DNA of 64,000 bases from Mytilinidion resinicola (lineage: Eukaryota > Ascomycota > Dothideomycetes > Mytilinidiales > Mytilinidiaceae): assembly GCF_010093595.1 (NCBI RefSeq), contig NW_022985437.1:1638761-1702760 (forward strand). Direction: 5' to 3'. Position 1 is the stretch's first letter. Each line of letters starts with the position of its first letter. Shown in pieces: positions 46,349 to 56,119 of the stretch. The notes under the pieces are model-generated. The model was not told the DNA's origin. It ran no database searches and saw only the letters and a program-made list of their open reading frames with translations. Made by a program: the position numbers and the translations under genes.

Positions 46349-47296
46349 GGTAGAGGTTCGAGAGTTGATTTCGAGGGATAGGTGGCTGCTTGCGCGAGGT
46401 TGAGGGAAGAGCGCGGTCGGCTTACTGTAGAGGTCTTCAGGTAGGGGTAAGCGGGGGAGGGGTGATGGTTGGATGCGGGCGGATAGCAGCCATCGGGCAT
46501 CACAGGGCCTCTTATACGAAACCGCCCGCCGTGAAGGGCGGCTGTCCGGGAAAGAGCGGCAGCACCTGGGCACGCAACAGCTGAAGATGCGGCTGAGCAG
46601 CTGCAGGCGACGTGATTGCTGACCAGCAATCCGCAGCCCTGAGCCCAACGTGCTGCCCAGGCAGAGAGGTCAGCTCCCCACCAGATCGTGCCACCGTACC
46701 CAGCGCCAAGTGGCAGCGAGGGGCGCCAGCGGGACGCCACGAATCTTGACCTCGGGGACGACCTCCATTCCGATTTGGGAAAGGTGGACAGCTGCGCCAC
46801 GTCCGCACCGCCTCGTCGGCGCCTCCGACTTCAACATCATCGCGTCCCAAGATCAACACCAGACGGCCTCACCGCCCTGCTCAACGTCATGCAACACGTC
46901 TGCTTCCTCTTCTCCGCCTCCAGCTTACGCGAGATCTCCTTGTCTGTTCTTGAGGATACTTAGCCACGCCACGCCCCAGCAGCACAAGGAAGCCATCGAC
47001 GTTTGCCCCTTTGTTTTGATAGAGAACAAAGGCTCCATCTTTAAGACTTAATGGCTTTGCCTTTGTAATATCACTCATTTCTTTAACATACACAATGAAT
47101 TGTCCACGCCCGGTACTTCATGCCTCTTATCCATCGCGCTCGTCAATATTCAGACAAAACTTCAACCTTCACCTAGACTGAGCAGATTCGCGGCACGAAG
47201 CATCTTGTTTCGACAACATCGGGCCTGAAGTAATAGATAAGACGCTCACAAGCTTTGAATACCCCTCAAATCCAGTACAGAACCAAGCAAGTAGTC
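46349..47296. other. Divergent intergenic before the RGG protein
   Basis: 948 nt between a minus-strand and a plus-strand start. GC-rich in the left two thirds, AT-rich at 47035-47095. No gene supported. Confidence 0.4.
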
Positions 47297-49987
47297 ATGG
47301 CGCAAGATACGCCAATTTGGGCACCTGAAGGAAGCGCAACGTGGCACAAGATCCGATTTTCTTCGAAGATCAACAATCCAATTGACACTGGCTACGACCT
47401 AGCTGCTGATTTCATCAACGGTCAAAATTCTTATGTGGCTATATTCGGCCCGAAACCGTTTAGAAGGCATCTACAGCTCCAGGTAGAAGCTCGCTATAAG
47501 CGTAGGCACAACGATGGAGGACCGTATTGTGGCTTGCACGCTCTTGTATGGGGTCTGTGGCCCATCTATCAGAAATTCAAGAAGACTCCTCCAGACTTCA
47601 ATCGCCTAGCCAGTCTTCACACAATGATCACACAAAACCCTTCGCCCCTGAGAGAAAATTTGACCCCATCACAGCTAATGAGAATCTTGCAGGCCCTTGA
47701 CAGACAAGATTGGATGAAAATTGGCCTTGCTTATTGCGTCAGGGGCCAGCCCATGTCTAAAACACCAACTGAGAGCACACCAACATCATACCATATTGAC
47801 TGGTGTTATGAAGATAGTGGAGATCCCCCCGCCGATCCGCACGATTTCGTTTGGCTAATCGGCGATAAGGTTGGCGACTTTTATCAAGTCTCGGGCTTTG
47901 GGCCAGAGAAAACACCCGCTCCTCCTAGACGCCCATCAGCATCGCCGGCTGCCGCGAACAGTGCGCCTGCACCACAAAATCCTACTCCCCCACAAACCAG
48001 CCCCTTATTCCAGGGTCCAACATCTCAGCCTGTTGGGTCTAGAAGTTCAACGCAATCAGCAGGTACTCCCAGTCCGCAAAATGAACATGCCACTGACCGC
48101 CGGCCTAGCAACACAGGTAGGCCAATGAACACAACAGCTCCACCTGTTGGAACAGCAAGCCCTAGCCAAGCAACAGCTAATCCCGGCTCGCAACACGCAC
48201 AATTCACTGGCCGCCGGGCGAGTAGCATAGCTTCCCCGATGAATGAATCTCCCCGGGGCGGCCCAAGTTCCTTTAGCTACCAGAGTGAGCAGTCTGTAAA
48301 TACAGACTCTTTCGAAAGTCAAAATGACAATGGCAGTAGTGTTGCAGATGACAATCAGGGCGATCCCATGGATGTGTGCCTAACATGGCCTGGCTATCAG
48401 CCTTTTCCAACAATCCACCACGAGAGCTTTGAAGACTTACAAGTCCCACTGATTGACGATGAAGACTATGAGGAACCCATTGCTGTTTTCAATGCGAGGC
48501 TGTCACGTTCCGCTATGGGTCCTGTGGAATGCGCACCCAGGGCAGATGTACTTCTACCTTGGAACGAAATGGGTGATATCACACTGGCAGAGTTCATTGT
48601 GTATTTCCCTAATCACGCTCTTTGCTGGCCCCGATTCGCAGCCCTCATCCGCGAAACCGGTTGGCAGCATATGTTCAGTAGGATCACAACACTCATCAAC
48701 GTGTCGCGACTCGGTCCCTCGAGGTTTCGAAACCAAAACCTCGACAAAAGGTTCATATACCAGACCACCTGTGAGGAGCTTATGGAAGAAGCGATCAAGC
48801 AACACAAGAATGATCCAAATTACTCCATCGTTCAGGGCCCTAACTCTATAGGACACACGTACATTAGGGAGGAGGGCGATTTCTCTGAGTTTAACGAACT
48901 GAAGTATATTCCTCAGGCATGGCACCACGAACCACGTTTTGTGGAGGGTCTAACCACCATACCGCTAAGTGAAGCTGGCAACTGGGTCGAATATCATCCC
49001 TTCCCCGGCCGCGTCTTCACACAGCGGATGCTCCATGCGATAAACCCCAAATTATATCCCAAGGTTCCACCTGCGCCTCCAGACGATAATCCACCTCCTG
49101 CTCTAGTCGCTACTATGATAGAGGAGCACAAGCAAATTCGGCCCAGAAATTCACTGAAGAGTAAGTGGAGGGCCGGCTATCCTCCCAAAGATGATCCGAC
49201 TATGACTTTGGACATATTAAAACGTAACTATCCACTCGATATTGAAGGGGAAGCTTACCTGTGGGTCCTCCTCACGCACACTAATCAGCAAATCATTAGA
49301 GAAGGGTTTGTGCCACCCCATATCTTCCAGAGATGGGGCGGGGAGAGACATGGCGGGATGGAAAAAGGGCTAAACGAGTTAAGAAGCAGATTCGTGAAAG
49401 CGATCCGAGAAAGAGCTAAGAATCGGGGCAGCACCTTCCAAATTCAGAGACGCGACTATCTTGATGAAGTGAACGAGCACAAGAGCAGGCCCGAACTAAT
49501 CGACGATAATGACCGAGACTACCCCAAATTTGATACCGATGAAAAGAAACCGAAAAGCCATGAAATCGGAAACCCACCTCCGCCACACGGCGCCCAAAGG
49601 ACCCAACCCAAGCAACCAGGTGGTGAAGCGCAACCAAGTGCCACGCCGCCCACTGCCGGGGGAGGTAGCGGTAATGCACCAGGTGGTGGTGCCCCGACCC
49701 AGCCCAGTGGCAGAGGTGGTCAGCCGAGATCAGGACGGCATCATTCACGTGAACATGGGAGACAACCACAACCTGGAGGCTCGTCTCAATCCGGATTCCC
49801 TTCAGCGCCCCGGGGCGGAGGGGGAGGCCGAGGCCGAGGCCAGCCAAGCTCGGGAGGGCCTAGAGGAGGCGGCGATAGTGGAAGAGGAGGCGGTCACAGG
49901 GGGAGAGGAGATGGTAATGGTGGAAGAGATAGAGGAAGGGGGAGGGGAAGGGGCCGGGGTGGTAGAGGACGTGGAGGAAACAACTAG
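47297..49987 (+). CDS. Large hypothetical protein: N-terminal YCGLHAL domain, central motif block, C-terminal RGG tail
   Basis: One exon of 896 residues from MAQDTPIWAP. The frame continues 14 codons upstream, so the start is uncertain. Residues 1-205 look globular, with GGPYCGLHALVWGLW (Cys78, His81) and later SYHIDWC and HDFVWLIGD, an arrangement loosely like papain-fold peptidases. Residues 210-350 are a Pro/Ser/Gln-rich linker. A second globular part has DITLAEFIVYFPN and INVSRLG, a block apparently shared with the genes at 51.3 and 56.1 kb. Then comes RWGGERHGGMEKGLNELRSRFVKAIRERAK. The last 120 residues are a Gly/Arg-rich RGG tail, usually RNA-binding or condensate-forming. I recognise no named family. 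A transposon copy starts four bases after the stop codon. Confidence 0.7.
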   Translation: MAQDTPIWAPEGSATWHKIRFSSKINNPIDTGYDLAADFINGQNSYVAIFGPKPFRRHLQLQVEARYKRRHNDGGPYCGLHALVWGLWPIYQKFKKTPPDFNRLASLHTMITQNPSPLRENLTPSQLMRILQALDRQDWMKIGLAYCVRGQPMSKTPTESTPTSYHIDWCYEDSGDPPADPHDFVWLIGDKVGDFYQVSGFGPEKTPAPPRRPSASPAAANSAPAPQNPTPPQTSPLFQGPTSQPVGSRSSTQSAGTPSPQNEHATDRRPSNTGRPMNTTAPPVGTASPSQATANPGSQHAQFTGRRASSIASPMNESPRGGPSSFSYQSEQSVNTDSFESQNDNGSSVADDNQGDPMDVCLTWPGYQPFPTIHHESFEDLQVPLIDDEDYEEPIAVFNARLSRSAMGPVECAPRADVLLPWNEMGDITLAEFIVYFPNHALCWPRFAALIRETGWQHMFSRITTLINVSRLGPSRFRNQNLDKRFIYQTTCEELMEEAIKQHKNDPNYSIVQGPNSIGHTYIREEGDFSEFNELKYIPQAWHHEPRFVEGLTTIPLSEAGNWVEYHPFPGRVFTQRMLHAINPKLYPKVPPAPPDDNPPPALVATMIEEHKQIRPRNSLKSKWRAGYPPKDDPTMTLDILKRNYPLDIEGEAYLWVLLTHTNQQIIREGFVPPHIFQRWGGERHGGMEKGLNELRSRFVKAIRERAKNRGSTFQIQRRDYLDEVNEHKSRPELIDDNDRDYPKFDTDEKKPKSHEIGNPPPPHGAQRTQPKQPGGEAQPSATPPTAGGGSGNAPGGGAPTQPSGRGGQPRSGRHHSREHGRQPQPGGSSQSGFPSAPRGGGGGRGRGQPSSGGPRGGGDSGRGGGHRGRGDGNGGRDRGRGRGRGRGGRGRGGNN

Positions 49988-49990
49988 ATA

Positions 49991-50216
49991 CAGAGACAGC
50001 CCATAGGGCACACTTGGTTACCGCTGCTTGGAGTACCCCCATAGGATCTCAAAAATCTAAGAGCAATGTCAAGTTTCAAGCACTACAAACCAGACTACCT
50101 CTTGACTAACTGGCTACTTACTAGCTGAGCTACTCCCCACAGTGGTGTCGAGTAAGCAAGATCGAAGCCACGCAATGATAATTTGTGTGCCCAGACTTAT
50201 GGACCAGTCCTGTCTC
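49991..50216 (-). mobile_element. Short TIR element (MITE) copy 4, abutting a stop codon
   Basis: 226 nt flanked by TA (49989-49990 and 50217-50218). Begins CAGAGACAGCCCATAGGGCA and ends near GTGTGCCCAGACTTATGGAC + CAGTCCTG. The interior keeps the blocks CCCATAGG, AGCTGAGCTACTCC and TGGTGTCGAG in the order of copy 2. Moderately diverged. Confidence 0.75.
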
Positions 50217-50218
50217 TA

Positions 50219-51070
50219 TCGTGTGAGATCTGAACTCTGCGGCATATGACATTCACTCCCGAGAATTTCACAGGCTCAGAAGACCACAGACGGTACCACA
50301 AGCCTGGAAAAGCAGTAATCATCTACCGAATGCGATTTGAACTCTACGGCTTATTACATTCACTCCTGAAGATCCTCACAGGCTTGGGAGACCTCAGACG
50401 ATACTACAAGGCCAGAAAAGCACTGGATATCCACCGTAAGTGCTAGGTTATAAGTTGGGGCACACGGATATGTCACAGCCCCAGCTACATTCTTGCACGA
50501 TCGACACCACCGCAAGGAGTAGCCCAGCTAGCAGGTGTTAGCTTCGCCAAATGTTAGTCTAATCTCTACTACGTCAGCTTTTACATCGCAATTGAAGTTT
50601 TGAGAACCTATCGGGTCACCCCAAGCGTTTTCAAGGAATGCCCAAACTTGAGTCTTGGTACTGTATCAGATTTGAACCTTTTAGTTTATTACATTCACCC
50701 CTAGTAATTTTAGTAGGCTTAGAGGGCCTCAGACGGTGCTGTAGACCTGGAAACCCGCTGGATATCTACCGTACGAGACTTGAACCCTGCAGGTCATTAC
50801 ATTCACCCCTAATAATTGTCAAAGGCTTAGAGGGCCTCAGACGGTGCTGTAGACCTGGAAACCCGCTGGATATCTACCGTACGAGACTTGAACCCTGCGG
50901 GTTATTACATTCACTTCCGAATATTTTCAGAGGCTCAGACAACCTCGGACAGTGTTACAAGGCTAGAAAAGCGCTAGATATCGACCGTATGAGACATGAA
51001 CCCTGCGGTTTATGACATTCACTCCTAAATCCTTTTGCAAGCTCGGAAGACCTCAAACGATACGATAGCA
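50219..51070 (+). repeat. 108-nt tandem repeat array split by a transposon
   Basis: The marker TGAAC(C/T)CT recurs at 50231, 50338, 50673, 50781, 50889 and 50997. Spacings are 107, (335), 108, 108 and 108. The 335 interval equals 108 plus 227, the size of copy 5 with its TA duplication. The two units at 50781 and 50889 are nearly identical over 100 nt. Because the period is a multiple of three, a frame of 125 codons stays open across four units (LEGLRRCCRPGNPLDIYRTR in each). I doubt this is a gene: it has no recognisable fold and no clear start context. Confidence 0.85.
50439..50663 (+). mobile_element. Short TIR element (MITE) copy 5, inserted into the tandem array
   Basis: 225 nt flanked by TA (50437-50438 and 50664-50665). 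The left end AGTGCTAGGTTATAAGT + TGGGGCAC and right end GCCCAAACTTGAGTCT + TGGTACTG are imperfect inverted copies. The sequence on each side continues one 108-nt repeat unit (CACCGTA / TACTGTA at the junctions), so the insertion point is defined. Confidence 0.9.
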
Positions 51071-51311
51071 CAGCAATAGCACTCTAGATTCACTCATACA
51101 CAGCAAAACAATCAGATTTCACAAGTCAAAACAGCCCGAATATTCGAAGGATTGATCTCATTCCTAATATGCAGTGTCCAGCACATACTAAAGCTAACCA
51201 GCCCAAGGGCTCTCCGTACAGGTACCTACTCTCCCAAAATGCCAACTCACACAGGCTAAACTAGGCTACCTACCCAACATCCACGCCAACCGACAGAAGG
51301 AACTACCCACC

Positions 51312-53027
51312 CTAGTGGTACACGGGCAAACCTTTGGCCTTTGTGTAGGGCTTGAGGACGTTCTTGGTGTACGCCGTCAGCAATGGCTCCACCCTCTCCC
51401 TGCACAACTGGAAGTCATTTGGCGGCAGTTCCTCGCAATGCGTGGCCCCAAAGTCTAGTCTCTTGCTGAGGTCCACTGCGTCGCTCAGTCTGACGCCCTT
51501 GTGTTGGTTCATCAGCGCGTACTCCACGCAGAGGGTCAGGCGGCGTCGGTCGCTTCCGGTAGGCCATTTGGATATGTCAACACCAACGGCCAGGTCGCGG
51601 AGCAGCGGGTCACGCACTGGGTCGCCCTTCTTCTGCTGGGCGGGGCGCGGAGGGGTCCAGGCGGAGGGCAAGAGCGTCACTAGATTGGTGCCATTGTTTG
51701 TTGATGCATCAAGCGCTGTCTTGGCTTTGCGGAAGTGATGGCCCAGAGAGTTGGGCTTGATGACGTTCTTACCGACCAAGGCGCGGGTCCAATTGGTGAA
51801 AGTAGCGATGTTTGGGTTCGTCCAGCCCCAGTACTGGAGGTACAACGCGACGTGGTGCCAACGGTACGAATTGGGGAGGAAATAGAGTAATTCGTAGCAC
51901 GAAGTGTCGAAAGTAGCGTGGGGTCCCGGGAGGATAAAGCGTAAGTCGACCATGTAGTCCGGTAAGCGTGGAGCTTCCATCGAGTCTCCAGACAAAACCT
52001 CGACCTGAATCGTATTTCCTGAGCCGTGTCCAGGGGAGAACTTCAAGATGGAGTTTTTTGGTGGCGGGGTCTTGACCTTGTAGTGGCCGCTCTCGTTCAT
52101 CAAGCTCCAAGAAGCTCTGTCGTCCCGCTCGAAGTCTGACTCGACGTTGAAACGGTTGGGAAGGAGTGGGTGTTCGTGGCCCAAGACATGGCGGGCAAGA
52201 ACAAACATGGCAGCCATCGTACTCTCGGGCGATGGGTGGAAGTCTTCTCTAGTAAGCGAGCTCATCTGTCTCTCGGGGCTTGCGAAAAGCTCTGGGTATG
52301 CTTCCGAGAAGGTGGCGCTGACCGGCGTGACTTGGAAGTCGCTAAGAGCCTCAAATCCTTCAATGTCGTTGAGTGTGCTGAATACATTGAATGCGTTGAA
52401 TACTTCAATTTCGTCGTGTGGTCGAACCGTGTCGGAGTAGAAGGCAGGGAATATTTTTTCTGGTCGCATGTACAGCGCTGAGTCTCGCTCCACAGCTTGT
52501 GGGAAGCAGTCGAGCCCTTCGAGACGAGAAACACAGCGTGTACAGCCGTCCAAGTCATCACAAAGACTGTGAGAAGACTGGCAGGAATTGCAAGACGTGG
52601 TGCGTTTGCATGAGTATGCGGAGGCGTGGAATACAGGAATTCGGTCGGCGCCATTACAAAGCCTGAATTGCGTTCCGTCGATAGAATACTGAAGGCGGTA
52701 GGATGAGGGGAATGCGATAGGCTTGCGGAAGGTAGCTAGCGTGAAGACTGTGGCTGTAACTTCCCAGGCCACAAGAATGCTGTCTGAGACGGTAGAGGGA
52801 TTGTTCGAACCGAGAGATTCGCCGTATCCTAATCCCTCTTCGTTAGCTGCTTGCAAGGTAGCGGGAGAGATGGGAGATTGCTCACCTTCGAAGTTCTGTC
52901 CAGCAGAGTACGATCCCAGGCTGTGCTGGCCGAGAATCTCGTCGCCGCTGATGTGGTGAAGGTCGGGCATCTCAAACGGTCGCTTGAAGAGGTACTCGGG
53001 GACGCGGAACTCGTTAGGGTCGCTCAT
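51312..53027 (-). CDS. Hypothetical protein with a Zn2Cys6-like cysteine cluster
   Basis: One exon of 571 residues from MSDPNEFRVP. The frame extends 105 codons upstream, but that part is Arg-rich and lies over the promoter, so the inner Met is chosen. Cysteines at 146, 149, 156, 162, 165 and 174 have the CX2CX6CX5CX2CX8C spacing of fungal Zn(II)2Cys6 clusters. However, the basic residues normally between Cys2 and Cys3 are absent (CQSSHSLC). The C-terminal half has CYELLYFLPNSYRWHHVALYL, WTRALVGKNVIKPNSLG, and GSDRRRLTLCVEYAL, which align with the frameshifted gene at 56.1 kb. No named family recognised. Located among tandem repeats and transposon copies. Confidence 0.72.
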   Translation of the reverse strand: MSDPNEFRVPEYLFKRPFEMPDLHHISGDEILGQHSLGSYSAGQNFEGEQSPISPATLQAANEEGLGYGESLGSNNPSTVSDSILVAWEVTATVFTLATFRKPIAFPSSYRLQYSIDGTQFRLCNGADRIPVFHASAYSCKRTTSCNSCQSSHSLCDDLDGCTRCVSRLEGLDCFPQAVERDSALYMRPEKIFPAFYSDTVRPHDEIEVFNAFNVFSTLNDIEGFEALSDFQVTPVSATFSEAYPELFASPERQMSSLTREDFHPSPESTMAAMFVLARHVLGHEHPLLPNRFNVESDFERDDRASWSLMNESGHYKVKTPPPKNSILKFSPGHGSGNTIQVEVLSGDSMEAPRLPDYMVDLRFILPGPHATFDTSCYELLYFLPNSYRWHHVALYLQYWGWTNPNIATFTNWTRALVGKNVIKPNSLGHHFRKAKTALDASTNNGTNLVTLLPSAWTPPRPAQQKKGDPVRDPLLRDLAVGVDISKWPTGSDRRRLTLCVEYALMNQHKGVRLSDAVDLSKRLDFGATHCEELPPNDFQLCRERVEPLLTAYTKNVLKPYTKAKGLPVYH

Positions 53028-53469
53028 GGTGACGGATTGACGACGGGATCTGGGGATGTGGTGAAACAATCGCTGAATGTCGGAGGATGTGTGTGAAGTT
53101 CGTGGGATGGAGGGTGACGAGCGACGGGCAGGTTTCTCACTTCTTTTAAAGAAAAATCCCAATCGGGCGGCGCTCATCAGAAATAGTAGAGGATGGCTGG
53201 GGACCGCGCTCGAGCCACGCTCTGCGCGCGCGACAGCGACTTCGACGCCAGATGCGCGCATCGCACCAGAGCACTGTTTTACATATGATGGTAGTACTGT
53301 TAGAAAGCGCCAGGCCGGCGCTCTCATATAGTGTCGGCGCATGAGGTTGAAATGGTGTAGTCACGTGACTTAGGGATGAAGCATGGACGCGAAACGCGAC
53401 GATCCATATACTTCGACAGAGGGATTATTTAGGAATTAGTCTTGCTCCTGGACAATCTTAGAGAAGTAG

Positions 53470-54260
53470 TGCACAAGAAATGAGCAATCTGGGCGCCTAC
53501 CTCATCGTCTATAGCGCATGGACGTGCTATTTTTTGTCTTCAAGTCTGTAATCTCAGCGACTAGAAAGTAGAGTGTAGGAAGGATGGAGAAAACTAACCT
53601 AGAGAGCTTCTTATAGTCGCGCGTGGCCACGCATGCTCCCGATTGATTGAATACCAGACGGCCTTTGAAATTTAGAACTCCATAGTAGAAGTTTGTGATC
53701 TCGGTGCCAAGAAAGCAGAGCGTAGGAAGGAAGGAGGTGGCTGACCTAGAGAGCTTCATGTAGTCGACGTGACCGCGCATGCTCCCGATTGATTGATTAC
53801 TAGGCGACCTTTTAGAGTTAGATATCCATTGTGGAAGTTCGTAATCTCGACGACAAGAAAGCGGAGCGTAGGAAGGATGGAGGAGGTTGAGCTGGAGGGG
53901 TTCTTGTAATCATACCTGGCTGCACACACTGCCGATCGATTGACAACAGGTACCTGTCTTATCTGCGATCGTGAGAACAAGGAAAGTGGAGAGTAGGAAG
54001 GATAGAGGAAGGACGGGGGAAGATAAGCCTGGGAGGTTCATATGATCATACGTGGCTGCGCATGCCCCCACCTGATTGATGACGGAGCATTTGCCGAGAT
54101 CGGAGTGCTGTATCGCGCTCTGTCAGTATCGAGGGTGTTACCTTCTCGTGATAAGGCTCTCGATAGCAAAAAAGGTGGAGTTTAGGAACTATGGAGGAAG
54201 TTGAGCTGGAGAAGTTTATATAGACGTAATGAACTCCACACGTTCCCAATCAACTAATTC
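53470..54260. repeat. Degenerate tandem repeat, about 130-190 nt per unit
   Basis: Five units recur with the sequence blocks GTAGGAAGGATGGAG, then AGAGAGCTTC/GAGAAGTTTA, TAGTCG.CGTG, GCATGC(T/C)CCC and GATTGATT. The GTAGGAAGG block is at about 53575, 53729, 53867, 53993 and, more degraded, 54182. Units vary in length, so the array is old. Confidence 0.75.
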
Positions 54261-55876
54261 GGAGCGATTGTCCAAAGCTTGAAGGCATCGTTCTCCACTT
54301 TACCAGGACTGACTTCAAAGTGAGAAATGACGTGGTCATGATTACGATGAAACGGGCGTGATGTTGATTTGAGAGCGGTCCGGGAGGGGGTATGGCCGAT
54401 ATGCAAGCCCGAGCGTGCAGCGGTGTAACGTTGTATGATGCCGTACACTCTACCATGGAAAGTTGCCTTGAAAATCAATGAGAGGCCCAGGCTGATGCCA
54501 CGCATCTTAACCTTCAACGCGAGACCAACATGTATGACGCTCGAATCTACGTTGACGCTGCTAGGAGCTTCACAATGGAATAGAAGATTCCGGAGACAGC
54601 CATGGCTCTTGCCAATGAAAACCTGAAGATTGAGAGATTACTCCTCCTTGATCCTCTTGAGAGAGAACCCTCGAGGGTAGCAGAGTCATGAGTACATTCA
54701 GCAGCACCAATTTAGCGAGAAAAGTTGATAGCCAGAGATACTAAATAGCTAAGAAAGGTAATGACACAGCTTCGAACCGAAATTGTCCATGCATGCGCCA
54801 TCGATCGACCTGCACAGGAATCGAGAGACAACTTCCTTCATCAAGAGTTATCAAAAATATGTCCCTTTAGTCACCATAAAGCTGTCCTACCCTTGATGGA
54901 CGTCAATAAGTGTGAATGTGTGGAAGTATGATGACGAAGAGCCGTCTATGAGTGACGAGGTGACGTTGAAAAAGCCAAGGAGATATGCGGACCTAAGCAA
55001 TCACGTGAACTGCCACGAAGCTAGCCTTTGGCACACTGAGTCCCACCGAGGCTAAAATAACTCGGATATAGTTGCAGAATGTGGGGTTAAGAAAGCCAAC
55101 TTGCTATGCATAATATTCACCCTTTAACAGGTAGAATTTCACGTGATGTGGGAAAGGGGCTACTTCGTAGTTGGCAACACTACGGCCTCGGGAGCTGCTG
55201 TAACGATGCCGTGTCCTGTACACGCCAGTAGTACCACCACAGCGAGCTGATGATACACCTAGGAAGCATAGCTATAACGTGTGGGGCATCTTATTTTCCA
55301 AATCTATGCTAGAGCCGGCCTCTATTCTCACACGCTGTACGTTTCATGGACACTCCGGGGAACCCACGCGCACGTCTGTCACATGTGGACGGTATAACCA
55401 GCACGGAGCTATCGAAAGGAGCGAATGGAAAGTGCGCGCGCACCCAGGTGTCGAACCTCCAAGCAAAAGAAACGCGACAGCAACCATGCGAAAGGTCGCT
55501 AAGGTTTTTGGTTGCTGGAAAGCACTACTCTACGACAGCGATTGTTGTAGACGTGGATTACGCCCTTTCGACTTCCCCAACCTCACAGCAGAGCATGCTA
55601 ATTGCACCATTGAACAATCGTCGTAGCATCCCGTACTGCAGATTGGAGGTTCGTTCAAATTACCTCAAACATATACATGTGTGAAGCGGTAAAGTATTCA
55701 ACATTTGGTTGGAAAAAGGGTTACGAATGGTGTAAAAAAGTGTTTCCTGCGCGCGTTTCTTTTTGTTGTCTTGAGTTGAACTCTCAGACCTGCCCTTTCT
55801 TTTCTTTTTGTCTGCTCACGTCGTCACTCTTGCAATGGATCACGAACATCTGCTCATATGTGAGAAGTACTGCATT

Positions 55877-55924
55877 CTAATCATCAAGGACCCTAATCAT
55901 CAAGGACCCTAATCATCAAGGACC
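55877..55924 (+). repeat. Perfect 16-nt direct repeat, three copies
   Basis: CTAATCATCAAGGACC occurs at 55877, 55893 and 55909 head to tail without a mismatch. Confidence 0.95.
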
Positions 55925-56119
55925 ATCTATTTCTCGTCAGAATGATCAACGACGTACAACTCTTCCCAAATCCGCCTCAGGCTCAATGTATAACTGTAGT
56001 TCAAGTATCAATACCCCAAACAGTGCTCGGGTGTCTCTAGAGTACTATTTCATGCTCTTAAGGAATCTTTGTGCCATAGTCGCTCTCTAGTCTACTCCAT
56101 CCACAGAGGCTCATTCTGC

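Larger units (their letters stand above)
49988..51311. other. Repeat-filled interval
   Basis: Two transposon copies and a 108-nt tandem array (separate entries) occupy 49991 to about 51060. The last 250 nt contain no gene. Confidence 0.7.
53028..56119. other. Three kb of repeat-rich, gene-poor DNA
   Basis: After the promoter of the preceding gene, a degenerate tandem array fills 53470-54260. A 16-nt triple repeat lies at 55877-55924. Frames of up to 115 codons at 54.3-55.7 kb lack motifs and codon regularity. Confidence 0.5.

Noticed and set aside
55440..55480. A GGTTCGA-like T-loop on the minus strand suggesting a tRNA
   Set aside because: The flanking stem does not pair and no anticodon or acceptor arm can be drawn around it.
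55279..55626. A 115-codon plus-strand frame between repeats
   Set aside because: No recognisable motif, and an overlapping frame of equal length suggests chance.
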